The notes beneath the pieces are model-generated. The model was not told the origin of the DNA, searched no databases, and worked only from the letters and a program-made list of their open reading frames with translations. A stretch of 32,526 bases of DNA from a bacterium HR30 (GTDB taxonomy: Bacteria > Desulfobacterota > Binatia > HRBIN30): NCBI GenBank assembly GCA_002898795.1, contig BEIG01000032.1:1-32526 (forward strand), in the 5' to 3' direction. The position numbers and the translations under genes are program-made. Shown piece by piece: positions 1-8,330 of this stretch; the stretch's first letter is position 1, and every line of letters starts with the position of its first letter.

Positions 1-2266
1 ATTGCCCCTGCTCCCACAGCAGAGCCAAAGCCGCCGCACCGGTTGCGCTACGCGACTTGCGAATGAGAGTCACGGCAAGGTGCTGCACCGCGGGACTTTC
101 ACCCGCCAATCTGCGGGCCAAGAGTTCTGGCTCCTCCCCCTCCAGCTCCTTTAAGGCCCCTTCAAGCTCGTGCGCCACCCGGCCATGCCGGTAACGCAGC
201 TCCTGGATCCAAAGCTCCCGGTCCGGCGTCAATGGCTGCAAATCGACCGGTTCAAGATCGCCGTCGCTGCGGGGAGCGAGGATATCGAACATCCCAACTT
301 GTCGCGCTAGCCGATAGTTCTTCGTGATGTAGTTCCGGAGATTGAAGTAGTACACTGGCGCTGAAGCAAAGAACAACGGATGGTCGTGGAGTGTCACGAC
401 GAACCGGGGTGGCCGCGCCCGCAAGGCGTCGATCACCTCGGCCTCTACCTCGTGACCGGGCCATCCAGGGTAGAAGTATCCGTGCCGCGTGGGGTTGTGC
501 CGGTCAGCCAGAAAAGACACTACGTCAAGAACAGGAAAGGTAAAAACGAATTCGCCCGGCGCGCTGTTCGCTGTAAGCCAGCGCACCGTTTCACTGAGCG
601 ACAAGAACAACCGTGCGGCAGCCGGTTCTACGACCAGCGGCGCGCGCGGACTGGGCAAGTGGGCAAGAGCATCCGAGTCTCGCAATCCAACCGACCACAC
701 GTAAAGTGCCCGCTGCCAAGCCGGTAACGTCACGGCCACAATGACCACGGCAATCGGGGCAAGGGCCCATCGCCCAAGCTGTCGGCCTCGCGCGATTCCT
801 TGACACACCACAACCGCAAAGCGCTCGCTAAACCGGCTCACGAGCACCCCCGCAATGACCAAAAGGGCAGGAACAGCGGGCACCAAGTGCATGAAATCCA
901 TGCGGGGATAAAGTTGGACGTGCATCAGGATCGCACCGAACAAGACGACCACGAATGCCGGCAGTTCCCGCAACGGGCGGGCCGGGGCCTGGTCAGGCCC
1001 ATCTCCGCTCAATAATGCACGGCGGAGCCTCCACACCATGAGGGCACCCCGTGCCAAGCCTAACCACAATGTGAGGAGCGCCAATGGAAAAGCTATGTCG
1101 CGTAGGCGCATCACAACGGAGGCGGAGAAACCTTCCACCATAGGAGGCGGACGCATCCACACTGCCGCTAGAGCCACTGTGCCAAGCCCCACCGCTGACC
1201 AGACCACAACGCGACCCGGAAGCAGCCTTTGGCGCAACGCCCAAAGAGTGACCACAAGGACCGACACCGCTACAACGGTCGCCCAACCGAACGCGCTCCA
1301 GCTCGGGTACGGGACAAAGTAAAATTTCGCAAAGTCTGTCCCCACGAACAGTGTGGCCCGAAAAAAGGGCGCGGTGCCAAGCTGCCTCCAATAGTGAACC
1401 ACCCAAGGCGCGCTCACCACTGCAATTCCACCGACAAACGCCAACGCGTAGGTAACCGCTTGGGTCCACGCCACCGGGCGCCGCACGCCTCGCGGCACAA
1501 ACGCCGCAAGGACTACCATGGCCAAAAGCGGCAACACCACCGCGAGAATTTCTTTCGTTCCTCCCGCACCCCTCACAACCGAAACTAGACCGACCAACAC
1601 CAAAAAAGGTAAAAGCCCAGCGGTAATCCGTACGAACCAATAGAGCGGTGCAAATGCTCGGGGAGAACTGGCTGTGATTTGAACAAGCGCCGCCACTGCA
1701 GCAGCGCAACCTGCACCGGCGAGAATCCCGCTGTTGGGCTTAAACCCCAACACCGCTCCGGTAGCGAGACCAGCCGCGAACAGGTACCAGGTGCTTCTTT
1801 GCTCCCACCAACCAAGCACGAACCGCAGGGCAACGAGCCATAACAGGGTCACGTACCAGATCGGGTACGGGATGTTGGCCGAGAAAAACTGCCCGTCGTA
1901 GTACGGGATTAACGTCACGTAGCACCATGCCACCAACGCCGCCGGCCAACGCTTCGCACCGAGGCGCTGGGCTAGCGCGTATATCAAGTAAACGGCGAGG
2001 GAGTTCACGATCGCCAAGACGAATCGCACGTACAGGACGTTGACCCCGAAGAGCTGAAACAAGAACGCATTCCACCAGTAGACCCCAGGGGTGTAGCCAG
2101 CGTGGAAATCGCTGTAGAGGCGATGACCCAACGCCGTCCTGTAGATTTGGTACAGCAGCGTGCCCTCGTCGTCCAAGTTGAGACCGTAAGGAACCAGCGC
2201 ACAGAAGTAGAGAGCGGTTGCCGCGAAAAACGCACCGTCCACCCATGACCACTCGCGTCCCCGCAT
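1..2266 (-). CDS. GT39/ArnT-like membrane glycosyltransferase with HEAT-like tail (C-terminus cut by window edge)
   Basis: The minus-strand frame is open from ATG at 2266 to the left edge (755 codons, no stop), so the C-terminus lies outside the window. The start follows the stop of the upstream paralog by 11 bp; only a weak Shine-Dalgarno is visible. The first ~440 residues are many hydrophobic segments with GT-C features: an acidic NLDDEG motif near residues 30-35 in the first loop, then YSDFHAGYTPG, then FKPNSG. Further on, DFMHL and GYFYPGWPGHEVEAEV repeat motifs of the neighbouring 946-residue protein, so the two are full-length paralogs. The visible end is helical and repeat-like (for example SPAVQHLAVTLI), as expected of HEAT repeats. 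Inferred role: transfer of a sugar from a polyprenyl-phosphate carrier outside the cytoplasmic membrane. Acceptor and donor cannot be told. Confidence 0.85.
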   Translation of the reverse strand, partial: MRGREWSWVDGAFFAATALYFCALVPYGLNLDDEGTLLYQIYRTALGHRLYSDFHAGYTPGVYWWNAFLFQLFGVNVLYVRFVLAIVNSLAVYLIYALAQRLGAKRWPAALVAWCYVTLIPYYDGQFFSANIPYPIWYVTLLWLVALRFVLGWWEQRSTWYLFAAGLATGAVLGFKPNSGILAGAGCAAAVAALVQITASSPRAFAPLYWFVRITAGLLPFLVLVGLVSVVRGAGGTKEILAVVLPLLAMVVLAAFVPRGVRRPVAWTQAVTYALAFVGGIAVVSAPWVVHYWRQLGTAPFFRATLFVGTDFAKFYFVPYPSWSAFGWATVVAVSVLVVTLWALRQRLLPGRVVVWSAVGLGTVALAAVWMRPPPMVEGFSASVVMRLRDIAFPLALLTLWLGLARGALMVWRLRRALLSGDGPDQAPARPLRELPAFVVVLFGAILMHVQLYPRMDFMHLVPAVPALLVIAGVLVSRFSERFAVVVCQGIARGRQLGRWALAPIAVVIVAVTLPAWQRALYVWSVGLRDSDALAHLPSPRAPLVVEPAAARLFLSLSETVRWLTANSAPGEFVFTFPVLDVVSFLADRHNPTRHGYFYPGWPGHEVEAEVIDALRARPPRFVVTLHDHPLFFASAPVYYFNLRNYITKNYRLARQVGMFDILAPRSDGDLEPVDLQPLTPDRELWIQELRYRHGRVAHELEGALKELEGEEPELLARRLAGESPAVQHLAVTLIRKSRSATGAAALALLWEQGQ

Positions 2267-2277
2267 GAGGCGCCTGT

Positions 2278-5118
2278 CTAGCGTGAAACCCCAGCAGAAG
2301 TACAGCGAACGCGGCATTCGAGCCGCTTCCCTGCCCAGGCAGCGGCTCGCCGCACCTCCCAAACGGGATCGTCTTTTTCCAACTGCTGTAGGGTGGCGCA
2401 CGGTCGGCACTCGTCCAGCGGCACCGCAAGGTACGCCGCGACTTCCCGCACGCCCGCGCGACTAGAGTGCAAAGCGCGCTCGACCACCTCCGCTTTAGCC
2501 ACCGGACTCCGCGCTGCCCACTCGAGAAACAATGGCGGCAAAATGGAAGGGAACTCGGCAAAGTGTTCCGCAAGGCGAATCCATTCCCCGGCCTCATCCT
2601 CGAGCCGCGCCGCGAGCAAACCGCGCTCCAACGCCGCCGTCGGTGCGTCGGGAAACCTGTTCGCCTCCCGCAGCGCCTGTCGCAAAAATTCCGTAGGCCC
2701 TGCTGAGCCCAACACCCATGCAAAGTAAAAGCGCAAACGCGGGTCTGTTTCGTGCGCCAGCCACTGTACGATTTGCTCGGCCTGCTCGGGCGGAAGCGGC
2801 GTCATGCGAACGCGGGCGTCTGGCCCGCCAAACTGCCACCGCAAAAGCAAGTTCCGCAGCGCGATGTTCCACAGCGCGTTGGCCCAAGCGGCGTACAACG
2901 GCGAATCCGTCCCTAACCGCACGGAAGCCAAACTCCAACCGGCGTGGGCATCACCAAGCTCCCCGGCCACACGGAGGCCAAGCCGCGCGCAACCAACATC
3001 CCACGCACGAACTCCAAACTGGGCCCACGCCTCCACCCATTGCGTCACTGAGTGTTGGTCGCTCCTTCGGCGGATTGCCTGTAGTGCGCCCCGATCGCAT
3101 TCCTGCCACGCCGAAGTGAGTTCCCCACCAGCCTTGGCTTCACCGCCAGCCAGTTCCGAACGGGATGCGCTCCCTGAGCTCGCGTTGCGCGGAACCCACA
3201 AACGGAATCTTCCCACCTGATGTTCTACGACATACCGCTGCTCCACCCAATGTTTCAGGAGAAAGAAAAATCCCGCCGCGTCGTAAAAGAACAGAGATGG
3301 AGGATATTCCGTTACGACAAAACGCGGGGGCCGGCGATCGAGCTCGTCTACCACCTCCGCCTCCACAGCATGCCCAGGCCAGCCGCTCTTGAAGTAGCCA
3401 ATGCGCGTGGGATGAGGCATCGCGGTCAAAAAGCCCAGCAAATCCAAATCCGGGAAAGTAAAGAGATACCCTCCCCGCTCTTGCCGAGCCGCAAGCCAGC
3501 GCGCCACTGCAGCAAAGGCGCGCTGGCGATCCCCGGCTGCGTCGCTCCGGATCAACACGAGTGCACGGGGCGTGTTCCACCACTCTAGCGCCGAGCGCCA
3601 ACCAAGAAAGAACGAGACAACCTCCCGCCCGACACGAAGCTGCGGAGTGGCGCAAACGACGAGCACACCGACCGCCACTGCCGGAGCTATCCATGCCCGG
3701 CGGCAACGCGTCTCACTCGTTGCCAGGAAAGACACCCAGCGACTGACCCACTCCTGCGCCAGGTAAGCCCCAAGGACAAAGCTGAGAGGGGCGGCGTAAG
3801 CCAAGTGGAAGAAGTCGCTCCGCGGATAAGCATTCCAGAACAACGCCTGTGCGCCGAGGCTCAAGAGCACGAGCCTTTCCATTTCGGGGTTACGACGCCT
3901 CAAAGCCACTGCCGCCAACGCTGCCAAACCAACCACCCAATGCACGAGCGGCACGCCGACAAACGCGGTTTTTCGGACCGCCGAAATCACCGACTCGACC
4001 ACCCCTTCCGGCTTGGGCGCAACCACAGCGTACGCGACCACACCAACTGCTACAGCCGCAAGCGCTGCAGCCGCGAACCACCTTGCCACGCGACCGCGAG
4101 CCACCACAGGCCACCACCAAAGAACCAGCAAGCCTCCACCAGCAAGGAAGAAGAGCGACCAAGTCCAGTCATACGGAATGTAAAAGTGCTGCTCGTAACC
4201 CGAGCCAACAAACAAGACCTCGCGCCACACCCGCCCGGTTCCCAGCCGGAACCAGTAGGGAAGAAGCCACGGCAAGGTGGCAAGGGCGAACCCCGCAGCC
4301 ACGCACGCTATCGGCCGCAGAGCCGTGGCGCGCTGCCCAGCCTTTGCTTTGCCAGACGCGCTGTACCAGAGCCAGGCGACTACCGTGACCACGAACGGCG
4401 CCAAAAACACGAACGCCGTGGCGCCGAACAGGTGGTGCCGGAATACCGCTATGACCCCCGCCACCACGGAAACAGCCACAATCGCGCCCCAGGCTCGCGA
4501 AACCGAGGTTAACCCGGCGCTCGCTGCGATCATGGCGAAAGCCACCTGGAACAAACCACTATTCGGCTTGAAGGCAAAACTCGCCCCGGCCAGCACCCCG
4601 GCAAGGAACCACAGGGGCCGGCGGTCCATGGTCCTCGCCCTCTCAACCACCAGCCAACCAAGCAAAAAAAAGCCAATGCAGTACCAAGCTGGGTACGGAA
4701 CGTTGAAGGATAGTTCCGAGGTCTCCACAACCGGCAACAACGCCGGGTAAGCGAACGCCGCAACCAAAGACCACGCAGGCGAGAGGAACTGCAAGCCGAT
4801 GCGGAACAGCAAGACGACGTTCACCGTATGCACGGCCACCAAAGCCAGCCGTACCACGGAAAGGTGTTCCCCGAACCATCGAAACAACAGCGCGTGAAAA
4901 AAAAAGTAACCGGGGGTGTAACCACTAATGAAATCCACGTAAGGGAGCTCACCGCGGGCCGTTCGGTAGAGGAGAAACACGGTGGCACTCTCCTCCCCCA
5001 GGTTCACCCCGTAAAACTGCAACATCGCAAAGTATGCAAACGCCCCCGCGGCTACGAGCCACAGAAGGCGCCCTCGCAATGATCCCTGGACTTGCGCGCC
5101 CGGTTGCACCGAACCCAT
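2278..5118 (-). CDS. GT39/ArnT-like (RgtA/B/C/D-type) membrane glycosyltransferase fused to HEAT-like repeats, 946 aa
   Basis: The ATG abuts the TAA of the upstream GT4 gene, suggesting translational coupling. Residues 20-490 contain about ten hydrophobic segments. The first external loop has an acidic pair (GEE, 41-43) followed by GELPYVDF and GYTPG, matching the 'DEG...GE.PY.DF....PG' pattern of PMT/ArnT-like GT-C transferases that use polyprenyl-phosphate sugars. KPNSG is at 184-188. Residues ~500-645 form a soluble alpha/beta domain (PDLDLLGF, KSGWPGHAVEAEVVDEL, PPRFVVTEY). Residues ~690-940 are predicted helical hairpins resembling HEAT/Armadillo repeats (for example SSRAGVREVAAYLAVPL and DDPVWEVRRAAAWAGKRL). 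Typical PMT/ArnT proteins have ~500-600 residues, so the tail is a large addition. The downstream gene is a paralog with the same architecture. The GT-C assignment is firm; substrate unknown. Confidence 0.88.
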   Translation of the reverse strand: MGSVQPGAQVQGSLRGRLLWLVAAGAFAYFAMLQFYGVNLGEESATVFLLYRTARGELPYVDFISGYTPGYFFFHALLFRWFGEHLSVVRLALVAVHTVNVVLLFRIGLQFLSPAWSLVAAFAYPALLPVVETSELSFNVPYPAWYCIGFFLLGWLVVERARTMDRRPLWFLAGVLAGASFAFKPNSGLFQVAFAMIAASAGLTSVSRAWGAIVAVSVVAGVIAVFRHHLFGATAFVFLAPFVVTVVAWLWYSASGKAKAGQRATALRPIACVAAGFALATLPWLLPYWFRLGTGRVWREVLFVGSGYEQHFYIPYDWTWSLFFLAGGGLLVLWWWPVVARGRVARWFAAAALAAVAVGVVAYAVVAPKPEGVVESVISAVRKTAFVGVPLVHWVVGLAALAAVALRRRNPEMERLVLLSLGAQALFWNAYPRSDFFHLAYAAPLSFVLGAYLAQEWVSRWVSFLATSETRCRRAWIAPAVAVGVLVVCATPQLRVGREVVSFFLGWRSALEWWNTPRALVLIRSDAAGDRQRAFAAVARWLAARQERGGYLFTFPDLDLLGFLTAMPHPTRIGYFKSGWPGHAVEAEVVDELDRRPPRFVVTEYPPSLFFYDAAGFFFLLKHWVEQRYVVEHQVGRFRLWVPRNASSGSASRSELAGGEAKAGGELTSAWQECDRGALQAIRRRSDQHSVTQWVEAWAQFGVRAWDVGCARLGLRVAGELGDAHAGWSLASVRLGTDSPLYAAWANALWNIALRNLLLRWQFGGPDARVRMTPLPPEQAEQIVQWLAHETDPRLRFYFAWVLGSAGPTEFLRQALREANRFPDAPTAALERGLLAARLEDEAGEWIRLAEHFAEFPSILPPLFLEWAARSPVAKAEVVERALHSSRAGVREVAAYLAVPLDECRPCATLQQLEKDDPVWEVRRAAAWAGKRLECRVRCTSAGVSR

Positions 5119-6234
5119 TTACCGTTGGGCTGCCACTGACTCCACGAGCTTCAGCGTCTCATCCGCAGCCTTCTCCCAAGAAAACTGTTGAGCCCACTGA
5201 AGCGCACCACGCCGGAGGCGCTCCCTTAAAGCAGCATTTTCCAGCAACAGCCGAATCGCCTGCACTAGCGCCGGGAGGTCACCGTGTGGGACTAACAGGC
5301 CGGTCTCGCCGTGTCGGACCGCGTCGCGCAATCCGGGCACGTCGCTCGCTACTACGGGAAGCCCGCAGGCGTTGGCCTCGAGCACCGTCAAGCCCCAACC
5401 TTCTTTTTCCGAGGTATTCACCAATACATGACACCGCCGGATGTGCTCCACCTTCACGTCGTCGGACACAAAACCTGTGAAGGTCACCCGCTCACCGATA
5501 CCCAGCTCGTTGGCCAGCCGCTGCAGTTCCGCCTTGGCGCGGCCGTCGCCCACGACCACAACGTGCAAGCTCGGCACGGCGAAAAGGAGTTCCTTCGCAG
5601 CACGCAACACAAGATCGATGCGCTTGTAAAACTCAACCCTGCCTAACACGAGCAGCGTCGGTTGCTCCGCCGGAGAAGCTCCTTCGGGGTTGTACAAGGA
5701 ATGGTCGAGCCCGTTGGGGATGACGCGGATCGATTCCGGGGCAATGCCGCGGGCAACCAAGTCATCCCTCGTGCTAGGGGAAACAGCAATAAACGGGCAG
5801 CCGCGGTACACCCATGGAATCAGCCGTTCTAACGCAACCACGCTCGCGGCCACCGGAGCGGAAACTTGTCGAAATGCCGTCCACCCGAAGAGATGGTGAG
5901 TCACCAAAACAACCGGCGCCCTCGTGTAAAGCGGGGTGCAAAACGGAATCTTGTTCAAGTGCTCCAAAATCACCGTGCCTGGACGGCACACTTCACGCCG
6001 TACCACTCCTGGCAGCCGCAGGTAATAGGTCAGGCGGTTGCCAAAACGAACGATCCGCAATCCGTAGGTGGTTGTCTCCTGCTTTTGTGCACCTGGATAC
6101 CGCGTACAAAGGAGGGTTGGTTCGTAACCCCGGCGCGCGAAGCACTTGGCCATCTCCGCAATGTGCAACTCCGCTCCGCCAGCCCAAGGGTGACCAAGGT
6201 CACGCTCGTTCAAAATCAGCAAGGGGCGACCCAT
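5119..6234 (-). CDS. GT4-family (GT-B) glycosyltransferase
   Basis: Retaining GT-B transferase, 371 residues from ATG 6234. A longer frame from 6303 is open but its extra N-terminus is low-complexity and overlaps the upstream gene, whereas 6234 lies 4 bp past that gene's stop. The N-terminal domain begins MGRPLLILNERD and has the glycine-rich acceptor loop HPWAGGAELHIAEMAKCFARRGYEP. The C-terminal domain has VLGRVEFYKRIDLVLRA, VVVVGDGRAKAEL and the E-x7-E signature in EKEGWGLTVLEANACGLPVVAS, which binds the nucleotide-sugar donor. Family function: transfer of a sugar from an NDP-donor to a lipid-linked or growing glycan on the cytoplasmic face. It sits between a Dpm1-like GT2 and the two membrane transferases, so it probably assembles the glycan that they extend. 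Donor and acceptor unknown. Confidence 0.9.
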   Translation of the reverse strand: MGRPLLILNERDLGHPWAGGAELHIAEMAKCFARRGYEPTLLCTRYPGAQKQETTTYGLRIVRFGNRLTYYLRLPGVVRREVCRPGTVILEHLNKIPFCTPLYTRAPVVLVTHHLFGWTAFRQVSAPVAASVVALERLIPWVYRGCPFIAVSPSTRDDLVARGIAPESIRVIPNGLDHSLYNPEGASPAEQPTLLVLGRVEFYKRIDLVLRAAKELLFAVPSLHVVVVGDGRAKAELQRLANELGIGERVTFTGFVSDDVKVEHIRRCHVLVNTSEKEGWGLTVLEANACGLPVVASDVPGLRDAVRHGETGLLVPHGDLPALVQAIRLLLENAALRERLRRGALQWAQQFSWEKAADETLKLVESVAAQR

Positions 6235-6238
6235 GACC

Positions 6239-6952
6239 TCACAGGCGCCGAAGCCAACGCTGCCACCTGAGCCACCACACGATCCAGAGAGCTTCGAGCG
6301 CAATGCGCTTGTTCATCTTGGAGTCCCCCACCGTGCGATCCATGAACAAAATGGGGGTCTCATGAAGCCTGGCGCCCAGTTGCCATGCACGGAAGGTCAT
6401 CTCGATTTGGAACGCGTAACCATTCGAGCGGACACGATCGAGCGGAATCCGGGCAAGAAGTTCCCGCCGCCAGCATTTAAATCCCCCGGTTACATCGGCC
6501 ACCGGAAGGCCAGTGACCCAACGCGCATAGGCGTTACCGTAGTAGCTCAGCAACAATCGGCCAATCGGCCAATTCACCACCGTGATGCCCCTGAGATACC
6601 GCGAGCCCAGAACCAAGTCGTAGTCTTGGGCGAGGCGCAACAACTCGGGAACCATGTCCACTGGGTGGGAAAAGTCGGCATCCATCTGCAAGATGAACTC
6701 GGCCTGATCCTCGAGCGCGCGCCGAAAACCAGTGAGGTACGCGGGCCCGATGCCTTGCTTTTGCGGACGTACGATTAACGAGATGCGGGAGTCGGCGTGG
6801 CTCATCTCGCGCACGACATCGGAAGTACCGTCGGGGGAGTTGTCGTCCACCACGATCACCCGTAACCCCTCACGCCCGTTTAAAAGTGCCGGAATGATGC
6901 GTTGGATGTTGTCGCGCTCGTTGTAAGTCGGAATCACGACAGCGGCGGTCAT
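6239..6952 (-). CDS. GT2 glycosyltransferase, dolichol-phosphate-mannose-synthase (Dpm1)-like
   Basis: 237 residues from ATG 6952, chosen because AGGG lies about 10 bp upstream and the protein then starts at the normal family start (TAAVVIPTYNERDNI). A start at 7012 would add 20 unrelated residues and overlap the upstream cupin gene. Motifs are VVDDNSPDGTSDVV, QKQGIGPAYLTGF, the metal/nucleotide DxD in LQMDADFSHP, VLGSRYLRG and a TGGFKCWRRELL region. This is the polyprenyl-phosphate mannosyl/glucosyl synthase pattern. Such enzymes charge undecaprenyl phosphate with one sugar, which would supply the donor for the GT39/ArnT-like proteins encoded downstream (functional link inferred). No C-terminal membrane domain is seen, so it is of the soluble or peripheral type. 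Confidence 0.9.
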   Translation of the reverse strand: MTAAVVIPTYNERDNIQRIIPALLNGREGLRVIVVDDNSPDGTSDVVREMSHADSRISLIVRPQKQGIGPAYLTGFRRALEDQAEFILQMDADFSHPVDMVPELLRLAQDYDLVLGSRYLRGITVVNWPIGRLLLSYYGNAYARWVTGLPVADVTGGFKCWRRELLARIPLDRVRSNGYAFQIEMTFRAWQLGARLHETPILFMDRTVGDSKMNKRIALEALWIVWWLRWQRWLRRL

Positions 6953-6980
6953 TTGCCCAAGCCCTGCTAGCGGTCGGTCC

Positions 6981-7430
6981 TCAACGAAAGCGAACGGACC
7001 AGTCATAGTCAAACGAATTCCACGGGATCCGTTCCTCGTCAGGGTTGTCGGGATCGTACAGCTCGCTGGCGATACTCACGAGCTGGGTGTCGTCTTCGAG
7101 GGCCACCCAGCCATGATAGACACCCGGAGGCACCACTAACGTAGAGGGATTTCGCGCGCTCAAAACGTACTCCTCGATCTTTCGGTAGGTGGGGCTATCC
7201 GGCCGATCGTCGCACAGGGCAAATTTGGCAGCCCCATGGCTGATGTGGAAATAGTCCCACAGCACACGGTGCTTGTGCCAAGCGCGCACAGTTCCCCGAG
7301 CAAAATCGCCTACGATGTACACTTCGCCGAACTTTGTGAAGTGCGGATCATCAGCGCGTAAAACCTTGATCAAGTAGCCGCGGTCGTCCACCCTTGGCTT
7401 CAACTCGATTAAACGCACGTCCCGGATCAT
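6981..7430 (-). CDS. dTDP-4-dehydrorhamnose 3,5-epimerase-related cupin
   Basis: 149-residue single-cupin protein of the RmlC/FdtA superfamily. It overlaps the stop of the upstream RmlD-like gene in an ATGA junction. Visible motifs are VDDRGYLIKVLR, TVRAWHKHRVLWDYF (candidate catalytic His), GAAKFALCDDR (candidate Lys), VPPGVYHGWVAL and SELYDPDNPDEERIPW (conserved Tyr before DP). Family reactions are epimerisation or ketoisomerisation of a 4-keto-6-deoxy sugar nucleotide. Canonical RmlC is ~180 residues and carries RGLHYQ; this shorter protein with WHKH belongs to the divergent side of COG1898, so the exact reaction is open. It is paralogous to the 161-residue cupin at 11834-12319 and is coupled to an NAD(P)-dependent sugar reductase. 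Confidence 0.85.
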   Translation of the reverse strand: MIRDVRLIELKPRVDDRGYLIKVLRADDPHFTKFGEVYIVGDFARGTVRAWHKHRVLWDYFHISHGAAKFALCDDRPDSPTYRKIEEYVLSARNPSTLVVPPGVYHGWVALEDDTQLVSIASELYDPDNPDEERIPWNSFDYDWSVRFR

Positions 7431-8323
7431 GGCTTTTCTACTGTGGTACCTCTCTGGGCGATCTCCTGTGCCATTTCCCCTGCTAGCGCTTTAAGCCCAT
7501 CGGCCACGTTTCGACAGGATACACCGACTGCTTCCGCCCGATGCGCCCGCAAGCCCGCGTAAGCGGGGCGTTTTGCCCGTTGGCCCAGGCGGCTCGACGG
7601 GACGGAATACACTTGTGCTTCATTCAAACCGAACTCGGCACAGACGCGTCGGGCAAAGTCGTAGCGTGGCAAAAAGTCCGGTCCTGCAACATGCCAAACA
7701 CCAGCAGCGTCGCGCTCGACCAACGTCTTTGCCGCTCGAGCGATATCGCGGACATAGGTGGGAGTACCCCACTGGTCGGAAGGAACTCGTACCTGTTCGC
7801 CAGCGCGCAGGCGCTCGATCAGGGTCATGACGAAGTTCTTTGGTGGGCGTTCATAGCCGTAAACACCGCAGATACGGACAACGAGGTTCCTCGGGTTAGA
7901 GTCCAACAGCCGCTCCTCCGCCTCGAGCTTGTGCTTCCCGTATACGTTGATTGGCGCCGGCTTGGCCGATTCGTCGTAGGGCCCCTCGCGCCCATCGAAT
8001 ACATAATCCGTCGAAAAGAAGAGCACTCGCGCTCCCATTTCGCGCGCTACGCCGGCCACCGCGGCGGGACCATGAACGTTGACGTCGCGTGATTCGCTTT
8101 CGTGCTCTTCGCACCAGTCAACGTGCGGCTGTGCCGCAGGAATGAGAATCCACGACGGAGCGATCTCGGACACTAACTTTGCGACCGCCCGGGCATCCCG
8201 CATGTCCAGTTGCCTCAACCCCGGCCGCGGCCGTTCGCAGTACGTGCCCACAGCTTCCGCGCCAAACACATCCAGCAAGGCGGAACCAACAAACCCTGAC
8301 GCTCCGATGACCAACACCGGCAT
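7427..8323 (-). CDS. RmlD-like NAD(P)-dependent sugar-nucleotide reductase/epimerase
   Basis: 298 residues from ATG 8323, preceded by GAGGG next to the upstream gene's stop 7 bp away. Extended SDR fold: the nucleotide-binding GASGFVGS at 7-14, the RmlD-type FFSTDYVFDGREGPYDES near 102-119, and catalytic Tyr128/Lys132 in VYGKHK. The family includes dTDP-4-dehydrorhamnose reductase, which reduces the 4-keto group of dTDP-L-lyxo-hexulose to make dTDP-L-rhamnose. Downstream, and overlapping by 4 bp, is the cupin epimerase that would supply or use the same keto-sugar. No RmlA or RmlB is present in the window, so the precise sugar is inferred only as a 6-deoxyhexose. Confidence 0.85.
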   Translation of the reverse strand: MPVLVIGASGFVGSALLDVFGAEAVGTYCERPRPGLRQLDMRDARAVAKLVSEIAPSWILIPAAQPHVDWCEEHESESRDVNVHGPAAVAGVAREMGARVLFFSTDYVFDGREGPYDESAKPAPINVYGKHKLEAEERLLDSNPRNLVVRICGVYGYERPPKNFVMTLIERLRAGEQVRVPSDQWGTPTYVRDIARAAKTLVERDAAGVWHVAGPDFLPRYDFARRVCAEFGLNEAQVYSVPSSRLGQRAKRPAYAGLRAHRAEAVGVSCRNVADGLKALAGEMAQEIAQRGTTVEKP

Positions 8324-8330
8324 GAAGCCC

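Noticed and set aside
3805-4512. 235-codon plus-strand frame opposite the 946-residue transferase
   Set aside because: It lies antisense to a clear GT-C gene, is rich in Arg, His and Pro, and has no family motif; a GC-rich shadow frame.
5119-6303. Longer 394-residue start for the GT4 transferase
   Set aside because: The added 23 residues are Gly/Ser-rich and overlap the upstream GT2 gene; ATG 6234 gives the normal family N-terminus.
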